A DNA stretch of 64,000 nucleotides from the NCBI RefSeq assembly GCF_041228405.1, contig NZ_CP133888.1:1116001-1180000 (forward strand). Reading direction: 5' to 3'. This document shows positions 15,612-23,761 of this stretch, piece by piece (positions within the stretch are counted from its first letter, which is position 1; the number at the start of each line of letters is the position of its first letter). The DNA comes from Salinilacustrithrix flava (GTDB lineage Bacteria; Actinomycetota; Acidimicrobiia; Acidimicrobiales; Salinilacustritrichaceae). The notes beneath the pieces were generated by a model that was given only the letters and a program-made list of their open reading frames with translations, was not told where the DNA came from and searched no databases. A program made the position numbers and the translations under genes.

Positions 15612-16277
15612 TCACGGGATGAGGTAGACGATCGTGAAGATCAGGACCCACACGATGTCGACGAAGTGCCAGTACAGGCCGACGATCTCGACGGTCTCGG
15701 CCCGGTCCTGCTTGAGCCGGCCGGTGAGCGAGAGCACGAACAGCGACATCAGCATGATGATGCCGACGCTGACGTGGACGCCGTGGAAGCCGGTGAGGCT
15801 GTAGAACGCCGACGAGAACAGGTTCGTCGTGTAGCCCATGCCCTCCCGGTAGAAGGACGTGAACTCGTAGACCTGGCCGGCGATGAAGGTGCCGCCGAGC
15901 AGCGAGGTGACCAGGAGCCACAGGCGCAGCTTCTGGTCGTCGCCTCGGGCGATCGAGGAGACGGCGAACACCATCGACATCGACGACATCAGCAGCACGA
16001 AGCTCGACACCGACGTGAACGGGATGTCGAACACGTCCTCGGGGCCGATGCCGGTGCCGCGGTGGCGCATCAGCAGGTAGGTGGAGATCAGCGCGCCGAA
16101 CAGCAGGCAGTCGGAGCCGAGGAACAGCCACATGCCGAGCTTGTTGTTGCTCAGCCCGGTGGCGTTGTTGGTGCCGAGGCCCCAGCTCTCGAGGTCGACG
16201 CCGTCGAGGTGGTCGGGGGCCGGGCCGGTCGCCTCGGTGGGCGTGTCGGCCGCCTGGGCGGGGGCGGTGTCAGTCAA
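15612..16277 (-). CDS. ctaE: Cytochrome c oxidase subunit III
   Basis: 221 residues, seven helices with the COX3 signature: FLGSDCLLFGALISTYLLMRHRG (E/D-x-x-F-x), SFYREGMGYTTNLFSSAFYSLTGFHGVHV and a C-terminal YWHFVDIVWVLIFTIVYL. The TTG at 16277 is chosen as start because AGGAGG lies 9 bases upstream and the codon overlaps the ctaD stop by 8 bases, giving tight coupling. A longer reading to 16328 would bury it in ctaD. It forms the core of the aa3/caa3 enzyme with CtaC and CtaD and supports proton entry to subunit I. Confidence 0.92.
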   Translation of the reverse strand: MTDTAPAQAADTPTEATGPAPDHLDGVDLESWGLGTNNATGLSNNKLGMWLFLGSDCLLFGALISTYLLMRHRGTGIGPEDVFDIPFTSVSSFVLLMSSMSMVFAVSSIARGDDQKLRLWLLVTSLLGGTFIAGQVYEFTSFYREGMGYTTNLFSSAFYSLTGFHGVHVSVGIIMLMSLFVLSLTGRLKQDRAETVEIVGLYWHFVDIVWVLIFTIVYLIP

Positions 16278-18315
16278 CGAGGGTCGCCTCCTTGTCGGCA
16301 TCCCCGTCGGTGGGGGACGCGGCGGCATCGGAGCCGTCGGTCGGGCTGTGGTCGACGTGGTCGTCGTGGTGGCCGTGGCCGCCGTCGGGGTCGTCGGCCG
16401 GCTCCATCGCCAGCCCGTACAGGGCGAGCAGGGCCAGGGCGCCGCCGGCGAAGGCGATGCCGAGGTTGAAGATCAGGCCCCAACCGATGAGCGGGAACGA
16501 GGCGCACAGCAGGATCGGCCAGTACGACGGGGCCGGCAGGTGCACGTCGGTGCGGTCGCCGGTCTGGGCGACGTCCTCCGCGGCGGCGATGCGCACGATG
16601 CGGTGGTCGTCGGTCTCGCCGTACTTGCGGTACCAGAACTCGTCGCGGTGGGTGACGACGGGGACGTGGTCGAAGTTGTGGCTGGGCGCCGGCGACGCGG
16701 TCATCCACTCGATCGAGCGCGCATCCCACGGATCCGGGCCCGGGGAGACCCACTCGGGCTTCTTGGCGTCCCGCTTGGACACCCAGATGTTCCAGAAGAA
16801 GATCAGGAACGACAGGGCGATCAGGAAGGCGCCGATGGTGGACACCAGGTTCCAGACGTTGAAGCCGTAGCCGTCGAAGTAGCTGTGCGTGCGCCGGGGC
16901 ATGCCCTGCAGGCCGAGCACGTGCATGGGGCCGAACGTGAGGTTGAAGCCGAGCAGCATCACCCAGAAGTGGGCCTTGCCCAGGCCCTCCCGCAGCATGT
17001 GGCCGAAGGCCTTGGGCCACCAGTAGTAGAAGCCGCCGACGAAGCCGAACAGCGCTCCGCCGAAGAGCACGTAGTGGAAGTGGGCGACGATGTAGTACGT
17101 GTCGGTCTGCTGGGTGTCGGCCGGGGCGACGGCGTGGGACACGCCGGACAGGCCGCCGATGGTGAACATCGTGACCAGGCCGATCGAGAACAGCATCGGT
17201 GTGGTGAAGCTGAGCTTGCCGCCCCACATCGTGGCCATCCAGTTGAGGATCTTCACGCCCGTCGGGACCGCGATGAACATCGTCGAGACGGCGAAGGCGG
17301 CCACCGAGATCGGCCCGATGCCGGAGGCGAACATGTGGTGGGCCCACACGCCCCAGCCCATGAAGCCGATGGCAGCGCCGGAGAAGACGATGAACTCGTA
17401 GCCGAAGATCGGCTTGCGGGAGAACACCGGGATGGTCTCGGACACGATGCCGAAGGCCGGCAGGATCATGATGTAGACCTCCGGATGCCCGAAGATCCAG
17501 AACAGGTGCTCCCACAGCAGCGGGTCGGCACCGGCGCTCACGTCGAAGAAGTTGGCGTCGAAGAGCCGGTCGAAGGTGAGCAGGAACAGCGCCACCGAGA
17601 TGACCGGCATGGCGAACAGCAGCAGGAACTGCGTCACCAGCGACATCCAGGTGAACACCGGCATCTTCATGAGGGTCATGCCGGGCGCTCGCATGTTGAG
17701 CACGGTGGCGATCAGGTTGATCGCACCGACCAGTGAGGCGATGCCGGTGATCTGCAGGCCGATGGCGTAGAAGTCCATGCCGTGGCTCGGGCTGAAGATG
17801 ACCGAGGTGTTCGGGGCGTAGGCGAACCAGCCACCATCGGCGGCGCCGCCGCCGATGAACCACGAGCTGTTGAAGAACACGCCGCCGAAGAGGAAGCACC
17901 AGAACGAGAAGGCGTTCAGGCGGGGGAACGCGACGTCGCGGGCCCCGATCTGCAGCGGGATGAGGAAGTTGGCGAAGGCCGCACCGATGGGCATGACGAC
18001 GAGGAAGATCATCGTCACGCCGTGCATCGTGAACAGCTGGTTGTAGAGGTCGGCCGAGATCAGGGCCTGGTCCGGTGCCGCCAGCTGGGTCCGGATGATC
18101 AGCGCCTCGATGCCGCCCACCAGGAAGAAGAACAGCGCGGCGGCGCCGTACATGATGCCGATGCGCTTGTGGTCGACGGTGAAGAGCCAGGAGCGCCACC
18201 CGGTGTCGCCCTGGGGGCGCTTGAAGACGCCGAGGGCGTCCTCGGGCGTGGCGTGCCTGGGCCCGGCCTCGAGCTCGAGGGTCTCGGACGTGGACGGTCG
18301 TTCGACGATGGCCAT
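16270..18315 (-). CDS. ctaD: Cytochrome c oxidase subunit I, with C-terminal extension
   Basis: 681 residues, about 100 longer than most CtaD. All redox ligands are present: His98 (low-spin heme a), His277 and Tyr281 of the GHPEVY motif (CuB His and cross-linked Tyr), His326-His327 (CuB), His412 (heme a3) and His414 (heme a). Lys355 marks the K channel. Beyond residue about 560 a further pair of hydrophobic segments (SYWPILLCASFPLIGWGLIF, then GGALALLALYGLAMEP) and a His/Asp-rich tail follow. The pair resembles small subunit-IV-type helices. Translation starts at ATG 18315 after GAGGA. The gene is 11 bases from ctaC. This is the working oxygen-reducing subunit. Confidence 0.96.
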   Translation of the reverse strand: MAIVERPSTSETLELEAGPRHATPEDALGVFKRPQGDTGWRSWLFTVDHKRIGIMYGAAALFFFLVGGIEALIIRTQLAAPDQALISADLYNQLFTMHGVTMIFLVVMPIGAAFANFLIPLQIGARDVAFPRLNAFSFWCFLFGGVFFNSSWFIGGGAADGGWFAYAPNTSVIFSPSHGMDFYAIGLQITGIASLVGAINLIATVLNMRAPGMTLMKMPVFTWMSLVTQFLLLFAMPVISVALFLLTFDRLFDANFFDVSAGADPLLWEHLFWIFGHPEVYIMILPAFGIVSETIPVFSRKPIFGYEFIVFSGAAIGFMGWGVWAHHMFASGIGPISVAAFAVSTMFIAVPTGVKILNWMATMWGGKLSFTTPMLFSIGLVTMFTIGGLSGVSHAVAPADTQQTDTYYIVAHFHYVLFGGALFGFVGGFYYWWPKAFGHMLREGLGKAHFWVMLLGFNLTFGPMHVLGLQGMPRRTHSYFDGYGFNVWNLVSTIGAFLIALSFLIFFWNIWVSKRDAKKPEWVSPGPDPWDARSIEWMTASPAPSHNFDHVPVVTHRDEFWYRKYGETDDHRIVRIAAAEDVAQTGDRTDVHLPAPSYWPILLCASFPLIGWGLIFNLGIAFAGGALALLALYGLAMEPADDPDGGHGHHDDHVDHSPTDGSDAAASPTDGDADKEATLVD

Positions 18316-18326
18316 GGTGTGGTTCC

Positions 18327-19535
18327 TCAGTCGAGACTGGTCAGGTAGGCGACCAGGGAGTCGATGTCGGCCTCGCTGAGGCCGAGGTTCGGCATGCCGC
18401 GGTTTTCGTCTGCGGCCATGGGCTTCTCTGCGGGCGGGTTGCGCAGCCACGCTTCGAGCTGGTTGCGGTTCAGCTCGCCGCCGATCTCGGCCCACTCGAT
18501 CACGTCGTTGCCGTTCGTGTCCTGCCACAGGTTGAAGATCGACCCGGCGTACGTGCCACGGCTGGCGAAGTGGGTCAGGTTCGGTGCGGCTCCGGGCACG
18601 ACGGTGGCGCCGTCGTAGGTGTCGTCGTTGACGCCCTCGACCAGGTGGCAGCTGGCGCAGCGGCCCTCGAACACCTCGAGGCCGGCCTGCTCCTCGGCGG
18701 TCTCGGGCTCGTTGGCGGGGGCGAGCTGCTCCTCGACCCAGGCCTCGTACTCGTCCTCGGGCAGGGCGTGGACGACCATGCGCATGTAGGCGTGCGACAG
18801 GCCGCAGTACTCGGTGCACTGACCGACGTAGGTGCCGGGCTCGTCGGCTTCGAGCGACAGGTAGTGGGTGCGGCCGGGGACGGCGTCCTTCTTGCCGTTG
18901 AGTGCCGGGATCCAGAAGCTGTGGATCACGTCGCGGGATTCGATCTCGAGGTACACCGGCTTGCCGGCGGGGATCACCATCTCGTTGGCGACCTCGATGT
19001 CGGTCTCGTACTCCTCGGGGTTCTCGATGCCCGGGGCGACGACGTCGCCGTCGGCGTACACGCCGTCGCCGTCGAGGTCGTAGTCGTAGGACCACCACCA
19101 CTGCTGGCCGACCACGCGGATGCGGGTGGCCTCCTCGCCGGGGTCCTCGGCGAGGTCGAGGATCGTGCTCACCGTGAACACGGCGAGGAAGGCGAGGATG
19201 ACGGCCGGCAGGGCGGTCCAGCCGATCTCGAGCTTGGTGTTGCCGTGGAGCTGCTCGGGCAGCTCGTCGCCGGTGTCGTCCTTGCGCTTGCGGAACTTCC
19301 AGGCGACGAAGAGCACGCCGACCTCGACGAGGACGAAGACCACCGCGGCGATGATGAAGGTGAGGTCGGAGAGACCGTCGATCTTGGAGGCGGCCGGGCC
19401 CTCGGGCTCGAGGGTGGTCTGGGGCGTGTCGCCGTCGAGGCTCATGGCGCAGCCGGAGAGGACGAGACCGGCGAGGGCGAGGAGCCCGAAGCTCCGGACC
19501 CGAGCGCTGCCGACGACGGAACGGAAGCGGTGCAT
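18327..19535 (-). CDS. ctaC: Cytochrome c oxidase subunit II fused to cytochrome c (caa3 type)
   Basis: 402 residues. A lipoprotein signal ends at Cys29 (LVLSGC). Two membrane helices follow (about 57-78 and 106-127). The cupredoxin domain carries the CuA site: His205, Cys240, Glu242, Cys244, His248, Met251. A C-terminal class I cytochrome c domain binds heme at CASCH (293-297), with a likely Met381 axial ligand. So electrons enter directly, as in caa3 oxidases. Two acidic 12-residue loops (153-164 and 339-350) look like calcium-binding EF-hand loops; the second fits the EF-hand pattern fully. Its ATG overlaps the stop of the upstream membrane gene (ATGA). Confidence 0.95.
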   Translation of the reverse strand: MHRFRSVVGSARVRSFGLLALAGLVLSGCAMSLDGDTPQTTLEPEGPAASKIDGLSDLTFIIAAVVFVLVEVGVLFVAWKFRKRKDDTGDELPEQLHGNTKLEIGWTALPAVILAFLAVFTVSTILDLAEDPGEEATRIRVVGQQWWWSYDYDLDGDGVYADGDVVAPGIENPEEYETDIEVANEMVIPAGKPVYLEIESRDVIHSFWIPALNGKKDAVPGRTHYLSLEADEPGTYVGQCTEYCGLSHAYMRMVVHALPEDEYEAWVEEQLAPANEPETAEEQAGLEVFEGRCASCHLVEGVNDDTYDGATVVPGAAPNLTHFASRGTYAGSIFNLWQDTNGNDVIEWAEIGGELNRNQLEAWLRNPPAEKPMAADENRGMPNLGLSEADIDSLVAYLTSLD

Positions 19536-20332
19536 CAGTTGCTCTCCTCGGAGCTGGCGCCCTCGACGGTGCTCTCGGCGTGGTCCTCACCGTGGTGCTC
19601 GAAGTCGCGCTCGCCGGCGACGGCGCCGAAGATGCCGAGGCCGATGGTGACCACCGCGGCGGCGGCGAGCACGCCGGCGACGAGGTCGGTGCGGATGCGG
19701 GGCCGGAGCGAGAGGATCGTGCCGATGATGAAGATGGTGGCCGCGATCGCCAGCGCGATCCAGACAGCCCCCAGCTTGCTGACGGCCAGGAACACCCGTG
19801 AGTAGCCGATCACGACGATCGCGATGGCCAGCGCGCCGGCCAGCGGGACCTCGATGGGGAACATGATCCGGTTGCGGATCTCGCGGTTCACGGCGGGGTC
19901 GCCGGTGGCCCGCTCGGCCCAGGCCTGCATGGTCCACTCGATGGCGACCGCACCCAGGGCGATGAGCCCGGCGACGAAGAAGACGTTGTTGAGCACGACG
20001 CCCACGACCGTGAGCACCACGCCGAAGGCGGCGACGACCGGCCAGAAGGACGAGCCCGTGGGGGTGGCGTCCGGGACGGTCTCGGTGCCGAGGAGGGCGG
20101 CGGTGGGCTCGGGGTCGGCGTCGCGGAAGGCGGTGGCGCAGAACCCGGCGAACAGGGCGGACACCGCTCCGGCGAGCAGGATGCCGTAGCCGAGGTGCTC
20201 GCCGACGCCGCCCTTGTAGCCGACGCTGATCGGGCCGACGCCCCCGCCGCCGCTGGCGTAGCCGTACACGACGGCGGCCAGGGCCAGGAGGGCGGCGACG
20301 CCGTAGAAGAACTTGGAACCGGTGGTGATCAT
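19535..20332 (-). CDS. Membrane protein with CtaF-like (actinobacterial oxidase subunit IV) N-terminal half
   Basis: 265 residues and about seven hydrophobic segments. The first 145 residues follow the pattern of actinobacterial CtaF: a SKFFYGVAALLALAAVVYGYASG opening helix, a second helix pair, then SFWPVVAAFGVVLTVVGVV and a helix ending in EWTMQAW. The remaining 120 residues add three helices and a His/Glu-rich tail (FEHHGEDHAES) with no counterpart in CtaF. The CtaF resemblance is my reading of the pattern, not a search result. It lies between ctaC (4-base overlap) and the COX3-like gene (10-base gap), so it should belong to an oxidase complex, either the caa3 enzyme or the degenerate module upstream. 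Confidence 0.6.
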   Translation of the reverse strand: MITTGSKFFYGVAALLALAAVVYGYASGGGGVGPISVGYKGGVGEHLGYGILLAGAVSALFAGFCATAFRDADPEPTAALLGTETVPDATPTGSSFWPVVAAFGVVLTVVGVVLNNVFFVAGLIALGAVAIEWTMQAWAERATGDPAVNREIRNRIMFPIEVPLAGALAIAIVVIGYSRVFLAVSKLGAVWIALAIAATIFIIGTILSLRPRIRTDLVAGVLAAAAVVTIGLGIFGAVAGERDFEHHGEDHAESTVEGASSEESN

Positions 20333-20342
20333 CGGTGCTCGC

Positions 20343-20981
20343 CTACTTCACGATCAAGATGCCGTACCAGAGGACCACGAAGATCCCGACGGTCACGTAC
20401 CAGTACAGAGCGGCAGCGGACAGGCCCTCGACGTCGCGGCCGGTGAACTGGCCGCCGAGGCTGCGGAGCAGCATGAGGGTGAAGAAGATCAGGGCGGCGG
20501 CGACCATGGCGACGTGGAGACCCAGGATCGTGAAGAGCAGCACGGCCTGCGTCGTCGGCTCGCCGTTGAGCGGGAGCTCCCACTGCGTGAACAGGAAGCC
20601 GAGCTGCACGACGTGGGCGATGCCGAGCAGCACGGTGAGGCCGAGGGCGAAGTACGCGTGGCCACGATCCTGCTGCTTGCCGGCGTGCACGGCCCACTGC
20701 GCCGTGATCAGCGACATCACCAGCGTCACCATCGTCATGTTGCCCGGGGACAGCGGGATGGTGGAGCCGTCGGGCAGCCACTGCTCGCCCTGGCCGACCA
20801 CGTCGGCCCGGAGGGCGAAGTAGGCCGAGAGCAGACCGCCGAACAGGGCGATCGAGGCCGCCGAGGCCAGGGCGGTGCCGATGAGGAGCACCCGGGGCCG
20901 GCGAGGCGGTGCCGGCGGCACGTCCTCCAGGCGGAGCGGGAGCCGTTCGGGGGTGGGGGTGGTCGCGGTGGCCGTGGCCAT
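20343..20981 (-). CDS. Cytochrome c oxidase subunit III-like protein
   Basis: 212 residues, five membrane helices preceded by a Pro/Arg-rich cytoplasmic tail. COX3-like elements are seen: FGGLLSAYFALRAD in the first helix, FTILGLHVAMVAAALIFF where COX3 has a conserved HV, and ALYWYVTVGIFVVLWYGIL at the C-terminus where COX3 has YWHFVD. The conserved second-helix Glu of full COX3 is not evident and two helices are missing, as in five-helix subunit III proteins. The ATG overlaps the stop of the degenerate subunit I gene by one base (TGATG), so the two are very likely made together as partners. Confidence 0.7.
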   Translation of the reverse strand: MATATATTPTPERLPLRLEDVPPAPPRRPRVLLIGTALASAASIALFGGLLSAYFALRADVVGQGEQWLPDGSTIPLSPGNMTMVTLVMSLITAQWAVHAGKQQDRGHAYFALGLTVLLGIAHVVQLGFLFTQWELPLNGEPTTQAVLLFTILGLHVAMVAAALIFFTLMLLRSLGGQFTGRDVEGLSAAALYWYVTVGIFVVLWYGILIVK

Positions 20982-22594
20982 CACTTCGCCTCCGTGGTCG
21001 AGGGGCCGGCGCCGTGGCGGGCGTCGTACACCGGGGCCTCCGAGGTGATCGCGGGCGTCGCGCCAGCGGGCGCCCACTCGAGGGTGTTGCCCTCCCACGG
21101 ATCGTCTCCGTCGAGGTCCCGCCCGGCCGCGGCCTTGAGGACCAGGCCGACGAAGGCGACGGCGACGAGCGCCAGGAGCAGGCCGCCGGCGATGCTGACG
21201 ATGTTGAGCGCCTCCACCGCGTCGACGTCGTCGCCGCTCACGCCCTGCAGGCGCCAGGCCTGCTCGAGGAAGCCGGTGATGACGTCGGGCAGGCAGAGCA
21301 GGATCGTGCCGAGCAGGCCGAGGGCGGCCAGCCCCTTCGACGCGACCTCCTGCACCGGGGTGCCGAACAGGCGGGGCGCCCAGTGGGCGAGGCCGGCGAA
21401 GAGCCCGAGCAGCGAGGCGACGAGCACGTAGTGGATCTGTGCCGTCTGGGCCGTGGTCTGGATCAGGTCGAGCGGCTCGATCGCCACCAGGATCCCGTTG
21501 AGGATGCCGGTGAGGAGCATCAGCAGGGAGGCGATGCCCCAGAGCAGCGGGCTGGTGACCCGGAGCGAGCCCCGGCGCACCGTGTCGCCGAGCAGGCCGG
21601 CGAAGGCGAGGGCGGGGAACAGGATCAGGATCGAGAAGGCGTAGAAGGGCACGTCGCCGACGTGGAGCAGCGGTGCCGCACCGTCGGCGCCGAAGCCCGG
21701 CATGGCCCAGGCGCCGAAGGCGAGGGCGCCGAAGGCACCGATGGCGCCCTGGGCGATGCGGTGCTTGGAGAGGCGGGTGCGGGCCGACACGGGGACGATG
21801 TCGCCGATGATGCCGAGGACCGGGATGGCGAACAGGTAGGCGCTGGGCTGGGACCAGGCCCAGGCGATGCGGTCGAGGACGCCGTCGCTGCCGCCGAGGA
21901 AGGTCGGGCCGTAGCGGTGGTCGACGTAGACCAGCAGCATCAGGCCGGCGAGGACCGGGAGCTGGAGGACGACCAGGACGGCGGTGACGAGGCTCGACCA
22001 GGCGAACAGCGGCGTGCGGTGGAGGCCCATGCCGGTGGTGCGCAGGGCGACCGCCGTGGTGGCGACGCAGATGGTGCCGAGGACCAGGGCGAGCAGCACG
22101 GCGATGAAGGAGGCGACGAACAGCTCCACGAAGCGGCTGTCGGCGCCGAAGGGGCCGCCGTCGGCCACGAAGGAGGCGATGAGCACCGCCCCGCCGAGGA
22201 GGTAGGTCCAGAAGGCCGCGGCGGCGGCTCGGGGGAAGGCGACCGTGGCCGCTCCGACCTGGGCCGGCACCACGTGGATGCCGAGGCCGATGAAGAGCGG
22301 CAGCAGGAACAGGAAGGTGCCGGCGATGCCGTGGAGGCTGAGGGTCTCACCGAAGACGTCGGCGCCGAGCACGTCGCCCAGGCCGTCGGTGTCGACCTTC
22401 TCGACGCCCACCAGGGCGCCGGCCACGCCGGCGACGAGCAGGTAGGCGAAGGAGGTGAAGATCCACAGCCGCCCGATGGTGCGGTGCTCGCCCGTGCCCA
22501 GCACCGCGGCGAGGCCGGTGGCGGGGCGAGGCGGCTCCAGGGCCGGAGCGGGGGTGGTGGCCGCAGGCGGCGCTTGGGTTTCAGTCACGGTCAT
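20981..22594 (-). CDS. Degenerate heme-copper oxidase subunit I homologue without CuB and heme a3 ligands
   Basis: 537 residues, about 12 helices, aligning over its core with the CtaD of this window. FGETLSLHGI matches the His98 region, VAFPRAAAAAFWTYLLGG matches VAFPRLNAFSFW, and WSQPSAY aligns with GHPEVY. His88 and His388, the two axial ligands of the low-spin heme, are kept. All of the oxygen-reduction site is lost: CuB His277 is Gln249, the His326-His327 pair is Met298-Pro299, and the heme a3 His412 is Gln386. Only the Tyr (253) survives. It could bind one bis-His heme as an electron carrier or act as a structural paralogue. It cannot reduce oxygen by the known mechanism. Start is ATG 22594 after GGAGGAG. 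Confidence 0.82.
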   Translation of the reverse strand: MTVTETQAPPAATTPAPALEPPRPATGLAAVLGTGEHRTIGRLWIFTSFAYLLVAGVAGALVGVEKVDTDGLGDVLGADVFGETLSLHGIAGTFLFLLPLFIGLGIHVVPAQVGAATVAFPRAAAAAFWTYLLGGAVLIASFVADGGPFGADSRFVELFVASFIAVLLALVLGTICVATTAVALRTTGMGLHRTPLFAWSSLVTAVLVVLQLPVLAGLMLLVYVDHRYGPTFLGGSDGVLDRIAWAWSQPSAYLFAIPVLGIIGDIVPVSARTRLSKHRIAQGAIGAFGALAFGAWAMPGFGADGAAPLLHVGDVPFYAFSILILFPALAFAGLLGDTVRRGSLRVTSPLLWGIASLLMLLTGILNGILVAIEPLDLIQTTAQTAQIHYVLVASLLGLFAGLAHWAPRLFGTPVQEVASKGLAALGLLGTILLCLPDVITGFLEQAWRLQGVSGDDVDAVEALNIVSIAGGLLLALVAVAFVGLVLKAAAGRDLDGDDPWEGNTLEWAPAGATPAITSEAPVYDARHGAGPSTTEAK

Positions 22595-22766
22595 CGCTGC
22601 GGGTTTCTCCTCCGGCCGGGCGACGTCGCGGCGTCGCAACCGGGAACGGTCCGGGTCGGCTGCCGAATCCGAGCGGACAGTACCCAACGTCCACTTGGCG
22701 GCACGAACCAGGTCTCCGGGCGGGTTTCACGATGATCACGGACCCTCGACGTGCGGACGGGCACGG

Positions 22767-23663
22767 TCAGAATCCGCTGCGCACCAGCTGGTCCAGCGCC
22801 ATGGCACCGAACAGGAGGCTCACGTACGTGATCGACCACCCGAAGAGGCGCATGGCCCGGGCGTAGGAGGCGTCCCGGAGCAGCCGGTACGCCTGGTAGG
22901 TGAAGATGGCGCCGAGCACGGTGGCGGCGACGACGTACAGGGCGCCCATGCCGGCAACCGGGGCGAACAGCAACGTCAGGGCCCAGGTGACCACCGTGTA
23001 GGCGATCATCTGGCGCACCGTGGAGCGGATGTCGGCGACCACCGGCATCATCGGCACGTCGGCCGCCGCGTAGTCGTCCTTGTACTTGATGGCCAGCGCC
23101 CAGAAGTGGGGCGGGGTCCAGAAGAAGATGACCCCGAACAGGATCACCGGCGCCCAGTCGAGGGAGTTGGTGACGCTGGACCAGCCGATGAGCACCGGCA
23201 CGGCCCCGGCGGCACCGCCGATGACGATGTTCTGCGTGGAGGTCCGCTTCAACCAGAGCGTGTAGACGAACACGTAGAAGAGGCAGGCGGCGACGGCCAG
23301 CACGGCCGACAGCAGGTTGACCGTGGACCACAGGAGGGCGAACGCGGCGACCTCGAGGACGATGGCGAAGACCAGGGCGTTGCGAGGTTCGATGACGCCG
23401 GTGACCAGCGGGCGGTTGCGGGTGCGGGCCATCAGGGCGTCGATGTCGCGGTCGACGTACATGTTGATGGCGTGGGCACCGCCGGCGGCGAGGGTGCCGC
23501 CGACCACGGTGGTGACGATGAGCCACAGCGACGGGATGCCCCGGGCGGCCACGATCTGGACGGGCACCGTGGTCACCAGCAGCAGCTCGATGATCTGCGG
23601 CTTCGTCAGCGAGACGTAGGCGCCGACCTTGGACCGGAGCGAGGGGGTGGCGGCCACGAGCAT
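22767..23663 (-). CDS. ctaB: Protoheme IX farnesyltransferase (heme O synthase)
   Basis: 298 residues, nine membrane helices. Both prenyl-diphosphate-binding motifs are present: NMYVDRDIDALMARTRNRPL (N-x-x-x-D-x-x-x-D with the R-T-x-x-R-P following) and the second acidic loop KYKDDYAAADVPMMP. The LTKPQII entry motif and the WTPPHFWALA segment are family markers. It attaches a farnesyl group to heme b to make heme O, which CtaA then converts to heme A for the caa3 oxidase. The ATG at 23663 is preferred over GTG 23669 because a TAGGCT -10 box (23673-23678) lies only 3 bases from the GTG. It is divergent from ctaA. Confidence 0.95.
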   Translation of the reverse strand: MLVAATPSLRSKVGAYVSLTKPQIIELLLVTTVPVQIVAARGIPSLWLIVTTVVGGTLAAGGAHAINMYVDRDIDALMARTRNRPLVTGVIEPRNALVFAIVLEVAAFALLWSTVNLLSAVLAVAACLFYVFVYTLWLKRTSTQNIVIGGAAGAVPVLIGWSSVTNSLDWAPVILFGVIFFWTPPHFWALAIKYKDDYAAADVPMMPVVADIRSTVRQMIAYTVVTWALTLLFAPVAGMGALYVVAATVLGAIFTYQAYRLLRDASYARAMRLFGWSITYVSLLFGAMALDQLVRSGF

Positions 23664-23672
23664 GACCACGTG

Positions 23673-23755
23673 AGCCTACGTCCGGCGGGACGGGGGGGAC
23701 CAAGGCGCCCCTGGCACGCGGCGCCTGGCACCGGCGGCACCGGAGCGGCCACGCT
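23673..23755. promoter_or_regulatory. Divergent ctaB/ctaA promoter region
   Basis: Minus-strand TAGGCT at 23673-23678 serves ctaB. Plus-strand CACGCT at 23750-23755 lies 6 bases from the ctaA GTG. No operator-like symmetry stands out. Confidence 0.45.
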
Positions 23756-23761
23756 GGAGGG

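Noticed and set aside
15612..16328. Earlier start for ctaE at 16328
   Set aside because: It would add a Pro/Arg-rich stretch inside ctaD; AGGAGG 9 bases before TTG 16277 fits much better.
16270..19590. A 1,106-codon reading of ctaD including upstream sequence
   Set aside because: The part before 18315 is a shadow of ctaC in another frame. CtaD proper begins at ATG 18315 with a ribosome site.
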